From NCBI RefSeq assembly GCF_049808615.1, contig NZ_JBNCAN010000027.1, forward strand, positions 1 through 61,604: a stretch of DNA of 61,604 nucleotides, written 5' to 3'. This DNA is from Modicisalibacter sp049808615. Lineage in GTDB: Bacteria; Pseudomonadota; Gammaproteobacteria; Pseudomonadales; Halomonadaceae. The notes below the pieces were generated by a model that saw only the letters and a program-made list of their open reading frames with translations, had not been told where the DNA came from and made no database searches. This document shows positions 51,831-59,174 of this stretch, in pieces (position 1 is the stretch's first letter; each line of letters starts with the position of its first letter). Made by a program: the position numbers and the translations under genes.

Positions 51831-53117
51831 TTAACCCAGCAGTGACAGTACGGACTGCGGCAGCTGGTTGGCCTGTGCGAGGACGGAGGTACCGGCCTGC
51901 TGCAGGATCTGGCTGCGAGTCATGTTGGCCACTTCAGTCGCGTAGTCGGCATCTTCGATGCGTGAACGAGCGGCAGAGAGGTTGGTCTCGTTAGTGCTCA
52001 AGTTGGTGATGGCAGACTCGAAGCGGTTCTGCGAGGCACCCAAGGCAGAGCGGAACTCGTCAACTTGCTTCAGTGCACTGTCAAGAGTTGCCAGCGGATC
52101 GTTGCTGCTGGCACCAGTGAACTCTGCAGTTGGAGTTGCGCCGCTAAGAGCAATAGTAGTACCTGTCTGATCATCATCGGTGCCCGTTGCGCCGCCGTTA
52201 GCCAACGCAGAGGCTGCTACGGAATAATTTCCGCCTTGAATCTCCACATAGCCTGTGGCAGCACCACTAGCATTCGCACCTACTTTAACGAGCTGGTCTG
52301 CAAGAGTAACAGGACCGGTCACGCCATTATCAGTATCCGAGAAGTCGACATCTGCAACGTTCAGCGAAACAGCGCCAGTCGCATCGTCGACAGAAGCTGC
52401 GTAGTAGTCATCACCAGATTTTACAACGAAATTACCGGTGGCATTGCCATTTGCATCCTGAACGTTGCGCAGTGACAACGTGGAGGCATCGACGCCGAGA
52501 GTGGTAGCGGCGGTGCTGAGGTTAACGTCTGCCGGCGTACCACCGCCGTTGGTGACCTGAGTGATCGCTTCGCTAGTATTTAGAGTGTTAGCCGCGACAG
52601 AAAAACCATCCATGCCCAGGGTAGAAGAGTTGATAGCCTTCAGGGCGACAGAAATGCTCTCACCGTCGTTGGCGCCAACCTGAATGCCGATGTTTTGGTC
52701 GCTAGCCAGCACCTTCACACCGTTAAAGTTGGTTTCACTTGAAATACGGTCGATTTCTGTCAGACGCTGACCGATCTCGTCCTGAATGGACTGAAGGTCG
52801 TCGGCGGAGTTAGTGCCATTCTGAGCCTGAACGGTCAGCTCACGAACACGCTGCAGGTTGTCGTTGACCTGGTTCAGGGCGCCTTCTGCGGTCTGAGCGA
52901 TGGAGATACCGTCGTTGGCGTTACGCTGTGCCTGGGACAGGCCGGTGATCTGGCTGGTCATGCGGTTGGCGATGGCCTGGCCGGCGGCATCGTCCTTGGC
53001 GCTGTTGATGCGCAGCCCGGAAGACAGACGCTCCATGGCGGTAGTCAGGTCGCCTTTGGATGAAGCCAGGTTCTGCTGAGAGATCATCGAAGTGATGTTG
53101 GTATTGATAACTGACAT
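51831..53117 (-). CDS. fliC: Flagellin FliC
   Basis: The 428-residue filament subunit has the conserved N-terminal D0/D1 region (MSVINTNITSMISQQNLASSKGDLTTAMERLSSGLRINSAKDDAAGQAIANRM) and C-terminal D0/D1 region (NRFESAITNLSTNETNLSAARSRIEDADYATEVANMTRSQILQQAG). A variable Ala/Gly/Asp/Thr-rich middle lies between. It is a single copy here, preceded by a GGAAGGAAA ribosome-binding site and a sigma-28 promoter. Confidence 0.97.
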   Translation of the reverse strand: MSVINTNITSMISQQNLASSKGDLTTAMERLSSGLRINSAKDDAAGQAIANRMTSQITGLSQAQRNANDGISIAQTAEGALNQVNDNLQRVRELTVQAQNGTNSADDLQSIQDEIGQRLTEIDRISSETNFNGVKVLASDQNIGIQVGANDGESISVALKAINSSTLGMDGFSVAANTLNTSEAITQVTNGGGTPADVNLSTAATTLGVDASTLSLRNVQDANGNATGNFVVKSGDDYYAASVDDATGAVSLNVADVDFSDTDNGVTGPVTLADQLVKVGANASGAATGYVEIQGGNYSVAASALANGGATGTDDDQTGTTIALSGATPTAEFTGASSNDPLATLDSALKQVDEFRSALGASQNRFESAITNLSTNETNLSAARSRIEDADYATEVANMTRSQILQQAGTSVLAQANQLPQSVLSLLG

Positions 53118-53231
53118 GTTTATTTCCTTCCTATAGTAACCTGATTAGGTCTTGAGGGCTCCAGCGGTGAATCGGCGCTTTACTGGGTTCTGCCTCTCCT
53201 ACCGCAACGGCGCCGTTGGCCGTTACCCTGT

Positions 53232-53258
53232 TTATCGTCGCCAGGGAAAATTGCTTTA
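53232..53258 (-). promoter_or_regulatory. Sigma-28 (FliA) promoter of fliC
   Basis: On the minus strand TAAAGCAA (53258-53251), an 11-bp spacer and GACGATAA (53239-53232) match the FliA consensus. It is about 115 bp upstream of the fliC ATG. The rest of 53118-53386 shows no gene. Confidence 0.8.
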
Positions 53259-53386
53259 GGCCTAAATGCGAAATTTTTTAGGGAAGGGCAATTTTTTGTA
53301 GAAAGACGCGGAAAAGAGTCAAGGCATGAACAGGCGGTGGTTTTGATGCCAGCTTGGTTTGTCGGGTTTTTTGCGGTCTCAGGTTA

Positions 53387-53446
53387 TTGCTGGAAGCTTT
53401 TCGGGAGGACGTGGATCGCCACGCTCACTACGTCGCCAGGCAATGA
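53387..53446 (+). pseudogene. C-terminal scrap of a toxin-like gene (DUF6516-type), copy 1
   Basis: The frame encodes LLEAFREDVDRHAHYVARQ and a stop. It is very similar in DNA and protein to the scrap at 54633-54698 (LLEAFCEAVDRLLNEEGLS). That second scrap sits where the toxin partner of the HTH gene at 54695 should be. Only the last 19 codons remain. Confidence 0.5.
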
Positions 53447-53463
53447 CAGCGAAGGATAATGAA

Positions 53464-53685
53464 ATGGCTCATGATAACTGTCGCGAACCGAAGCACCGTG
53501 ACAAGTTCCGCGCGCAAGTGGTGCGTCCGATCACGATCTGAGTGCCGAATACCCGAGCGCCGGGTTTCGCCGAGGAGTGTCGCCGCCAATCGCGGCTGGC
53601 CGCCGAGGCGGACAAGCAAGATCCTACGCTTGACGCGTTTCTGGATGCCGCCTTGATGAAAAACACTGCAAGACTGGCAGTCTAC
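53464..53685 (+). pseudogene. MazE-like (DUF3018) antitoxin with a nonsense codon
   Basis: The frame encodes KHRDKFRAQVVRPITI, then TGA at 53539-53541, then VPNTRAPGFAEECRRQSRLAAEADKQDPTLDAFLDAAL. The intact family reads ...RPxQIWVPDTRxPGFAEECRRQ..., so TGA stands exactly where the Trp codon TGG is expected. The PemK/MazF-like toxin that normally follows is absent. The 3' end changes character after DAAL. Confidence 0.75.
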
Positions 53686-53718
53686 TTAAAATCATCTTGT
53701 CGACTATGCCAAAATAGG

Positions 53719-53724
53719 TATAAT
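53719..53724 (+). promoter_or_regulatory. -10 element placing transcription start at the toxin ATG
   Basis: A perfect TATAAT at 53719-53724, with TTGTCG 16 bp upstream (53697-53702), ends 7 bp before the ATG at 53732. Transcription would begin at or next to the start codon, giving a leaderless mRNA. Confidence 0.55.
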
Positions 53725-53731
53725 TTCCTTT

Positions 53732-54094
53732 ATGAGTTCACAGCCAAAAAAATTAATGTGGATTGGGTCAGCTAAAAAAGACCTAATGGCCATGCCTAAT
53801 GATGTGCAAGACGTATTCGGATTTGCCCTTCATCTGGCGCAGGTTGGTGAAAAGCACGATAAGGCTAAGCCTCTGAAGGGGTTTGGTGGAGCAGGAGTCT
53901 TGGAAGTGGTAGAGCGTGACAATGACGGCACATATCGGGCCGTCTATACCGTGAAGTATGGTGATGCGGTATATGTCTTGCACTGTTTCCAGAAAAAATC
54001 ATCTAAAGGTATCGCTACACCAAAACCAGAGATGAACGTTATCCATGAGCGCCTAAAATCGGCGAAAGAACATGCCGAGGGAGGTGGAGAGTGA
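53732..54094 (+). CDS. higB: RelE/HigB-like toxin (Gp49/DUF891 family)
   Basis: The 120-residue protein contains MWIGSAKKDLMAMPNDVQDVFGFALHLAQVG, KPLKGFGGAGVLEVVERDNDGTYRAVYTVKYGDAVYVLHCFQKKS and ATPKPEMNVIHERLKSA, the phage-derived Gp49-like RelE toxin pattern. It looks complete. Its TGA overlaps the antitoxin GTG start (GTGA). Confidence 0.88.
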   Translation: MSSQPKKLMWIGSAKKDLMAMPNDVQDVFGFALHLAQVGEKHDKAKPLKGFGGAGVLEVVERDNDGTYRAVYTVKYGDAVYVLHCFQKKSSKGIATPKPEMNVIHERLKSAKEHAEGGGE

Positions 54095-54411
54095 CCATGA
54101 TTGAAGAAGGAAGCACCAGCGTCTATACAGACCTAGGTTTTTCTAATGCTGATGAAATGCTGGTCAAAGCACAATTGGCAACGCAAATCCGTAACATCAT
54201 CAGCGCTAACCAATGGACACAGACAGATGCCTGCAAGATCCTGGATCTGAGCCAGCCGAAGCTTTCCAATCTGCTAAATGGCAAGTTTCGCGGCATCAGT
54301 GAAACAAAGATGCTGGACTGTCTCACTCGTTTGGGACGAGACGTACAAATTGTCATTGGCTCCGATCGCCACACGGCAGCACGAGGACGTGTTTCGGTAA
54401 TTGCAGGCTAA
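54091..54411 (+). CDS. higA: HigA-like antitoxin (XRE family, HTH_37 type)
   Basis: The 106-residue protein has LVKAQLATQIRNIISANQWTQTDACKILDLSQPKLSNLLNGKFRGISETKMLDCLTRLGRDV, the standard XRE partner of Gp49-like toxins. The GTG at 54091 has a GGAGGTG site at good spacing; an ATG at 54097 is the alternative. It is coupled to the toxin. Confidence 0.9.
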   Translation: MTMIEEGSTSVYTDLGFSNADEMLVKAQLATQIRNIISANQWTQTDACKILDLSQPKLSNLLNGKFRGISETKMLDCLTRLGRDVQIVIGSDRHTAARGRVSVIAG

Positions 54412-54421
54412 CATGTAGTGA

Positions 54422-54540
54422 CACAAGGGCCTGCGTGCCTTCTTCGAGACAAGGACGACCAAGGCGATTACGATCTGTGGCAGGCCGAACACCGCGCCCA
54501 GCCAACCATCGAGCGCTTTGACAAGTTAGCGCAAAAATAG
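54422..54540 (+). pseudogene. Scrap of a higB toxin gene
   Basis: Immediately after higA, the frame from 54422 encodes HKGLRAFFET, the near-invariant front motif of a different HigB/RelE branch (HKGL..FFETGS..GI). It has no start codon (a TGA precedes) and loses similarity after about 54468. A second frame ending at 54540 (WQAEHRAQPTIERFDKLAQK) also looks coding, so two broken pieces may be joined. Confidence 0.45.
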
Positions 54541-54632
54541 CTCGAGACCTGACCTCCATCTAAATGGATCCATGTGATAGGGCGCCATATAGCGCTTTTT
54601 TGACGGGCTGATTGCAACTATCGACTGTATAA

Positions 54633-54698
54633 ATGTCCTTGCTGGAAGCCTTCTGCGAGGCTGTAGATCGCCTGCTCAATGAAGAGGGGTTGTCATGA
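54633..54698 (+). pseudogene. C-terminal scrap of a toxin-like gene (DUF6516-type), copy 2
   Basis: ATG at 54633 opens a 21-codon frame encoding SLLEAFCEAVDRLLNEEGLS, whose TGA overlaps the ATG of the HTH gene at 54695. The last codons of DUF6516-type toxins look like this and overlap a MarR-like partner in the same way. The rest of the toxin gene is deleted. Confidence 0.55.
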
Positions 54699-55048
54699 AA
54701 ACCATGAAGATCGGCATCATGAACCGGGACGAGTTTCGCCGTCGCACGGTGGCAATCGCCAAAGGCGAATATCGTCCTGCTTTTGATGAGCCCAAGGTAT
54801 GGTTCGAGAGTGTCGAATCCATGTCGCAGATGTTGAGTACGCGTAATCTGGAGTTGCTGCGGATAATAGGGGAACGTCAGCCGCAATCCCTTGGCGAGCT
54901 CTCGATCATCACTGGAAGAAAGAAAGAGAGTCTTAGCCGAACCATCAAGAGGATGAGCGAGTATGGGCTGGTGTCGATCAAGGAAGGGGCGCGCCATGCC
55001 AAGATTCCGGTACCCGTCGCGGATGGTTTTGAGGTTCGGTTGATGTGA
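54695..55048 (+). CDS. MarR-like HTH protein (HVO_A0114 family), probable orphan antitoxin
   Basis: The 117-residue protein has MKIGIMNRDEFRRRTVAIAKGEY, then a winged-helix region (NLELLRIIGERQPQSLGELS, TGRKKESLSRTIKRMSEYGLVSI). Such proteins commonly follow a DUF6516 gene in a putative TA pair. Here only the toxin tail remains upstream. An AGAGGGG site lies just before the ATG. Its target is unknown. Confidence 0.75.
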   Translation: MKTMKIGIMNRDEFRRRTVAIAKGEYRPAFDEPKVWFESVESMSQMLSTRNLELLRIIGERQPQSLGELSIITGRKKESLSRTIKRMSEYGLVSIKEGARHAKIPVPVADGFEVRLM

Positions 55049-55079
55049 TGTGGAGGCTCAACAGCAGTAAACTTCCCTG

Positions 55080-55307
55080 ATGCCCAGTATCGATGTGGTG
55101 ATTGATCTTTCCGCCGAGCAGTGCCTGGCGCACTACGCGGGTGGCGCGCAGCACGTCTATGCCCGCAGCCAGGATGGGCGGCGGGTGGTGTTCCCCGCTC
55201 AGGCGCTGCGGCGCATCGTCGGGCGCGATGGCGTGCATGGCCTTTATCGGCTGAGTTTCACCAGTGATGGGAAGTTCGAATCGCTGGTGGCTTTGTCGAG
55301 CCGGTAG
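55080..55307 (+). CDS. DUF2835 family protein
   Basis: The 75-residue protein MPSIDVVIDLSAEQCLAHYAGGAQHVYARSQDGRRVVFPAQALRRIVGRDGVHGLY matches the DUF2835 pattern (IPA..YL.YY.G.A..V......GR..QFPA..LR.F...DGVHG.F). The function is unknown. No clear ribosome-binding site is seen. It is one of the few ordinary genes in this stretch. Confidence 0.8.
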   Translation: MPSIDVVIDLSAEQCLAHYAGGAQHVYARSQDGRRVVFPAQALRRIVGRDGVHGLYRLSFTSDGKFESLVALSSR

Positions 55308-55380
55308 ACGCAGTTTCTAGCGGATCTTGAGACGGCTCAACGTCTTGCAGCCGAGTGGAGGAAATCATGAGTGATCCACT

Positions 55381-55683
55381 TTATGCTTGCTTCTGTTCCA
55401 GGGTAATGCGGTAGCCCAGCGCACTGGCTAACTTCGCTATAGTGGCGAAGCTGGGGTTACCTTGTCCTGAAAGCGCTTTATAGACACCTTCACGGCTCAT
55501 TTGAGTTTCCCGCGCGAGTTGGCTGATGTTGCGGGCCCGGGCTATATTCCCTAATGCCAGCGCGATCATAGTGGGGTCACCATCTTCTAGCGCAGCGTCG
55601 AGATATGCCTGTACATCGTGTTCGTCTCTTAGATAATCAGCTGTATCGTATCGACTGAAAGTCACGTTTTCTTCTACCATCAT
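55381..55683 (-). CDS. Addiction-module antidote protein (HigA2-like, XRE)
   Basis: The 100-residue protein has FSRYDTADYLRDEHDVQAYLDAALEDGDPTMIALALGNIARARNISQLARETQMSREGVYKALSGQGNPSFATIAKLASALGYRI, the usual 'probable addiction module antidote'. It appears intact. Its ATG overlaps the end of the toxin reading frame, but that toxin is broken. Confidence 0.92.
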   Translation of the reverse strand: MMVEENVTFSRYDTADYLRDEHDVQAYLDAALEDGDPTMIALALGNIARARNISQLARETQMSREGVYKALSGQGNPSFATIAKLASALGYRITLEQKQA

Positions 55684-55979
55684 TCACTCCTCCATTTACG
55701 GGCAAGCTTTTTCGCTTTCGCAATGTCTTTGCTTTGCGTGCTCTTGTCGCCGCCGCAAAGCAGGATCACAACGATTGGCCCCTGTTGCATGAAGTAAACA
55801 CGATAGCCAGGGCCATAGCTGATACGCAGTTCCGAAAGACCCTCACCGATAGGTTTGACACCACCTGCATTGCCAGCTTGCAGCCGATCAAGACGTTAAA
55901 TGATGCGAGCGCGTACGTTGCGATCCTGCAATCCATTCAGCCACTTGGCGAAAACGTCTGATGTGATGATCTCTTTCAT
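55680..55979 (-). pseudogene. HigB-type toxin killed by an ochre codon
   Basis: On the minus strand the frame encodes MKEIITSDVFAKWLNGLQDR, NVRARII, then TAA at 55898-55896, then RLDRLQAGNAGGVKPIGEGL and SELRISYGPGYRVYFMQQGP, and so on to KLARKWRSE and TGA. Apart from the one stop it reads as a full 99-residue addiction-module killer protein. The TAA stands where an Arg or Gln codon is usual (CGA or CAA to TAA). Confidence 0.88.
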
Positions 55980-56118
55980 TTGCTTACTGTAGCTGACAGA
56001 CAGATGTTGTCAACCACAGTAGTCATATAATGAACGAATGCTGATCAAGCAAACCGACCCCGTGCTGTTGCTGACCGAGAGAGTGATAAGCCGAACTCTG
56101 AAGGCGATCGAGGAAACC

Positions 56119-56979
56119 ATGAACAATCAGCATGATCACAGCTATAAGCTGCTTTTCAGTGAGCCCAGGACCGTCCGCGACCTGCTGACGGGGTTCGTGC
56201 GAGAAGAGTGGGTCGAGCAGCTGGATCTTGATTCGTTGGAAAAGGTCAGTAGCACATTTGTCACCGATGGTCTGCGCGATCGAGAGGGCGATGTGATATG
56301 GCGTGTACGTTTCGGTGACGAGTGGCTTTACGTCTATCTGCTGATTGACAAATTCATCAGGAACGAATTTGGACGCACTTCAGTGCGCCCGCAGGGTGCG
56401 CGCCATGATGGTGCGCATCAATTCCAAAGCACCGTCGCTCCGTTCATGGCGCTGCGTATCATGACCTACGTGGGCCTGCTGTATCAGGATCTGGTCAGGC
56501 AGAAGAAGTTAACGCAGGAGGGCAAGCTACCCCCGGTGCTGCCCATTGTGCTCTTCAACGGGGAGAAACGCTGGAACGCGGCACTCAACGTCTCGGAGCT
56601 GGTCCAATCCACACCGGGTGGACTGGAACAGTACCGGCCGGATCTGCCTTACCTGCTGCTGGACGAGGGTGCGATTGTGGCCAGTGAGCAGTGGTCGGAA
56701 GAAGCCCGCAACGTGGTGTCGGCCATCTTTCGGCTGGAGCATCACCGTAGCCATCAGGATGCCATCGATCTGATTGGACTGCTGGTACAATGGTTACAAG
56801 CGCCGGAACAGACCCAGCTACGCCGGCACTTCGTCCTCTGGATCAAACGCGTGCTGCTCCCCAGCTGGGTACCGGATAACGAAGAAGCCGAGTGGCAGCA
56901 TGACTTAAACCAACGAGCCTCCGCGATACACGGGGCGGTTCACATTGAGCGGGCAGGGGTGGTGTTCTACGAGCGATGA
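56119..56979 (+). pseudogene. Rpn/PD-(D/E)XK transposase-like nuclease with an in-frame 72-bp insertion
   Basis: The 286-residue frame matches Rpn/YhgA-like nucleases (Transposase_31): DHSYKLLFSEPRTVRDLLTGFV, DREGDVIWRVRFGDEWLYVYLLI and FQSTVAPFMALRIMTYVGLLYQDL. The family joins these as VYLLIEFQST. Here 24 extra residues (DKFIRNEFGRTSVRPQGARH...) lie between LLI and FQST, at about 56349-56420, and the catalytic-motif Glu is lost or displaced. The frame stays open. The ATG at 56119 has a GAGGAAA site. It may be inactive or a tolerated variant. Confidence 0.7.
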
Positions 56980-57099
56980 TTAATTCGCGATTCTGGTCAG
57001 CGCAGTAGCCGAGCTTGTCTATATTCTGATGAGGCCCTGCCCGACTGTTGGTGCAATGACGCGCTGGAGAGATTCAGTGACGCTTTCTTCCTACTATCG

Positions 57100-57498
57100 T
57101 CACCATAGCCATTTCAGGTGCGGATAGGCCTGGATCCGACCATCAGCCGTGATGAGCAGTGCGTTAGACTCGCGAGCGAGCGCTACGATCAATCGATCCG
57201 CTGGATCTGCATGAAAACTGCCAGGTAGCCGGGTGGACTGCACTGCAACTCGAGGTGTGATGGAAACAAAGCTAACCACTTCAATGCTTGCAACCTTATC
57301 GAGCCATTCATCTACATCCATTGTCAGAGTAAGTCGTCCCTTTTCTATCAGCATGGCAATTTCCCAGGCAGAAATGGCGGAAACCAATATTTTCCCCTGC
57401 TGCGCCATCTCTTGTTCAATGACTTGCCGTGCCGCCGCAGAAAGCCTGCTATCGGCCGATACCCACCACACCAGCGCATGGGTGTCGAGCACGATCAT
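57100..57498 (-). CDS. vapC: VapC-type PIN-domain toxin
   Basis: The 132-residue protein starts MIVLDTHALVWWVSAD and has the PIN acidic residues: Asp in LDTHALVWW, Glu in SAWEIAMLIEKGRL, Asp in DPADRLIVALA and ITADGRI. It belongs to the Phd-linked VapC group. The ATG at 57498 overlaps the antitoxin TGA (ATGA). Confidence 0.9.
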   Translation of the reverse strand: MIVLDTHALVWWVSADSRLSAAARQVIEQEMAQQGKILVSAISAWEIAMLIEKGRLTLTMDVDEWLDKVASIEVVSFVSITPRVAVQSTRLPGSFHADPADRLIVALARESNALLITADGRIQAYPHLKWLW

Positions 57499-57731
57499 GA
57501 CAACGCTTCCCAACTTTCTTCATCCACCGGGTCGAAGGGCGCATCGTAACGCAGCACCGAATCAGCAAGTTCAGCCAAGGGTAACCGGGCTTCCGGAGCA
57601 CGATACTTGCGAATGATCAGGCTAGGGCGACCATGATCCGTGATGATGACTTCACCATCACTGGCTTCCAGTTGACGAAAGATTTCCAGAGCATGAGCTT
57701 TGAATTTTGATTTAGATATTTCAGTTTTCAT
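57495..57731 (-). CDS. vapB: Phd/YefM-family antitoxin of VapC
   Basis: The 78-residue protein MKTEISKSKFKAHALEIFRQLEASDGEVIITDHGRPSLIIRKY is a typical Phd-fold antitoxin. The ATG at 57731 is used. It precedes the PIN toxin with a 4-nt overlap. Confidence 0.88.
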   Translation of the reverse strand: MKTEISKSKFKAHALEIFRQLEASDGEVIITDHGRPSLIIRKYRAPEARLPLAELADSVLRYDAPFDPVDEESWEALS

Positions 57732-57740
57732 GATATCGCC

Positions 57741-57765
57741 TATGGTCATATGCCTATAGTCATAT
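57741..57765 (-). promoter_or_regulatory. Direct repeats upstream of the vapBC-like pair
   Basis: TATGGTCATAT (57741-57751) and TATAGTCATAT (57755-57765) repeat with a 14-bp period just before the antitoxin start, and a TATAAT-like box lies beyond. They fit an autoregulatory operator. Confidence 0.55.
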
Positions 57766-57822
57766 TATAGATATAAGCATACTTTTCAAGTGAGGTCACA
57801 GGTATCAGCGCAGCATCTGCTT

Positions 57823-58872
57823 CTAACGCTCGCCCACCAGCGCCGTCACGAAACGTTGCCGCCTTTCGCGATCACTCAGCGGTTGAGCGATCAAATGCAC
57901 AAGCTTGGTCATTGCGGCTTCCGGGGTCATGGCGTCCCCAGAGAGTACGCCTGCATCGATGAGTCCTCGACCGGCAGCATAGGTGCCGATGGAAATTGAT
58001 CCTTGGGGGCATTGGCTGATCGCAGCCAGCAGCTTGCCTTCACCGGTCGCCTGAGCGAGCACGTCAAGAATTTCCGGGTCTTCGGGGATGTTGCCGCTGC
58101 CCCAGACTTCGAGCAGCGCGCCCTGCACACTGTCATCGAGTAGCCAGGCCGCCAGCAGGCGTGCAGAGATGCCCGGCCAGAGGGTAATACGCACCACGGC
58201 GGAGCCATTCAGCGCTTTGTAATCCGGCAGTTCAAAACGTGGCAGGCCGCGCTGTTGAACATCCAGCCCGCGAATGGGGTAGAGCACTGCGCTGCCATCC
58301 ACCAGCTCACCGAGCAGGGGATAATTGGGGCTGGCGAAGCCGTTGAACGCCTGGGTGTTCCACTTGCGGGTCCGCACGCCACGCATCAGCTTGCCGGCGA
58401 AACACACCGCCACTTCCTGTAATTCGGGTAGGGCGGCGAAGCGCAGCGCGGCCTCGACGTTGCCCAGGGCATCGCTGCCGTCTGCTTCCAAGGGCAACTG
58501 TGACCCGGTCACGACGACAGCGCGATCGATGCCTTGTAATTGGAAGGCAAGACTGGAGGCGGTCCAGGCCAGGGTGTCGGTGCCATGCAGTACTACGAAG
58601 CCGGCGTAGCGCTTGTGGGCATCTTCATAGCGCTCGGCGATATCCCGAGCCAGGCGCTGCCAGTCGGCGGGGGTTGCGGCGCTGGAGTCGATGGGGTCGG
58701 GATATTCCAGCACCTCGAATTCTGGAAGCGACGCCTGGCGTGCCGGGGAGAGTGTTTTCAATGCCGTACGCAGACGGGATTGGAAATTGTGCCCGGGTAT
58801 CAAGCCGGTGTCGCCGGGCAGCATGCCCAGGGTGCCACCGGTGTAGATGACGAGGATGGGTGAGTTTGGCAT
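57823..58872 (-). CDS. ansA: L-asparaginase (type I, AnsA-like)
   Basis: The 349-residue enzyme hydrolyses L-asparagine to aspartate and ammonia. It has the first active-site motif YTGGTLGM with the catalytic Thr, the second motif VVLHGTDTLAWTASSLAF with the Thr-Asp pair, and GSQLPLEADGSDALGN. No signal peptide is seen, so it is cytoplasmic. It lies in the accessory region yet looks fully functional. Confidence 0.92.
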   Translation of the reverse strand: MPNSPILVIYTGGTLGMLPGDTGLIPGHNFQSRLRTALKTLSPARQASLPEFEVLEYPDPIDSSAATPADWQRLARDIAERYEDAHKRYAGFVVLHGTDTLAWTASSLAFQLQGIDRAVVVTGSQLPLEADGSDALGNVEAALRFAALPELQEVAVCFAGKLMRGVRTRKWNTQAFNGFASPNYPLLGELVDGSAVLYPIRGLDVQQRGLPRFELPDYKALNGSAVVRITLWPGISARLLAAWLLDDSVQGALLEVWGSGNIPEDPEILDVLAQATGEGKLLAAISQCPQGSISIGTYAAGRGLIDAGVLSGDAMTPEAAMTKLVHLIAQPLSDRERRQRFVTALVGER

Positions 58873-58940
58873 TGGGTGTGCAAAATCCGTTTGGTGGCTG
58901 CCAGGTCGGCGATTTAGGTAATTAATTGAGGCTTAATGCT

Positions 58941-59141
58941 TCACAGCTCTCGGCTTTTTCCAGCCCGGTGATCGGCAAGGGCGCTATCAGCCAGCGACTC
59001 GAATTCTCCCGCTTCAACGTTCGCTTCCAGCTTGTCATCCCAGTTATCGGCGTCGTATCGAGCAAACCACTCGCGAAAATTCTGCAGCTTTTGTGACGAT
59101 AGATTTTGAATTTTCTGCTTAATGGCTTTCACCCGATCCAT
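58941..59141 (-). CDS. Orphan antitoxin-like protein (addiction-module component)
   Basis: The 66-residue protein MDRVKAIKQKIQNLSSQKLQNFREWFARYDADNWDDKLEANVEAGEFESLADSALADHRAGKSREL is a recognisable small antitoxin type. It normally precedes a RelE-like toxin starting MKH.... Here the sequence right after its end reads GTG AAG CAT TAA, so the toxin is reduced to three codons. An AAGGAG site and a TATAAT at 59160-59165 (minus) precede it. Confidence 0.7.
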   Translation of the reverse strand: MDRVKAIKQKIQNLSSQKLQNFREWFARYDADNWDDKLEANVEAGEFESLADSALADHRAGKSREL

Positions 59142-59174
59142 AACCTATCTCCTTTCAGTATTATACGGGAGAAA

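Noticed and set aside
54579..54602. A terminator-like GCGC hairpin followed by T-run after the higBA scraps
   Set aside because: The stem has only 4 uninterrupted base pairs (GCGC/GCGC), too weak to call.
55308..55366. A possible coding tail after the DUF2835 stop (in frame, FLADLETAQRLAAEWRKS)
   Set aside because: It reads well and may be another gene scrap, but it has no start and I could not tie it to any family.
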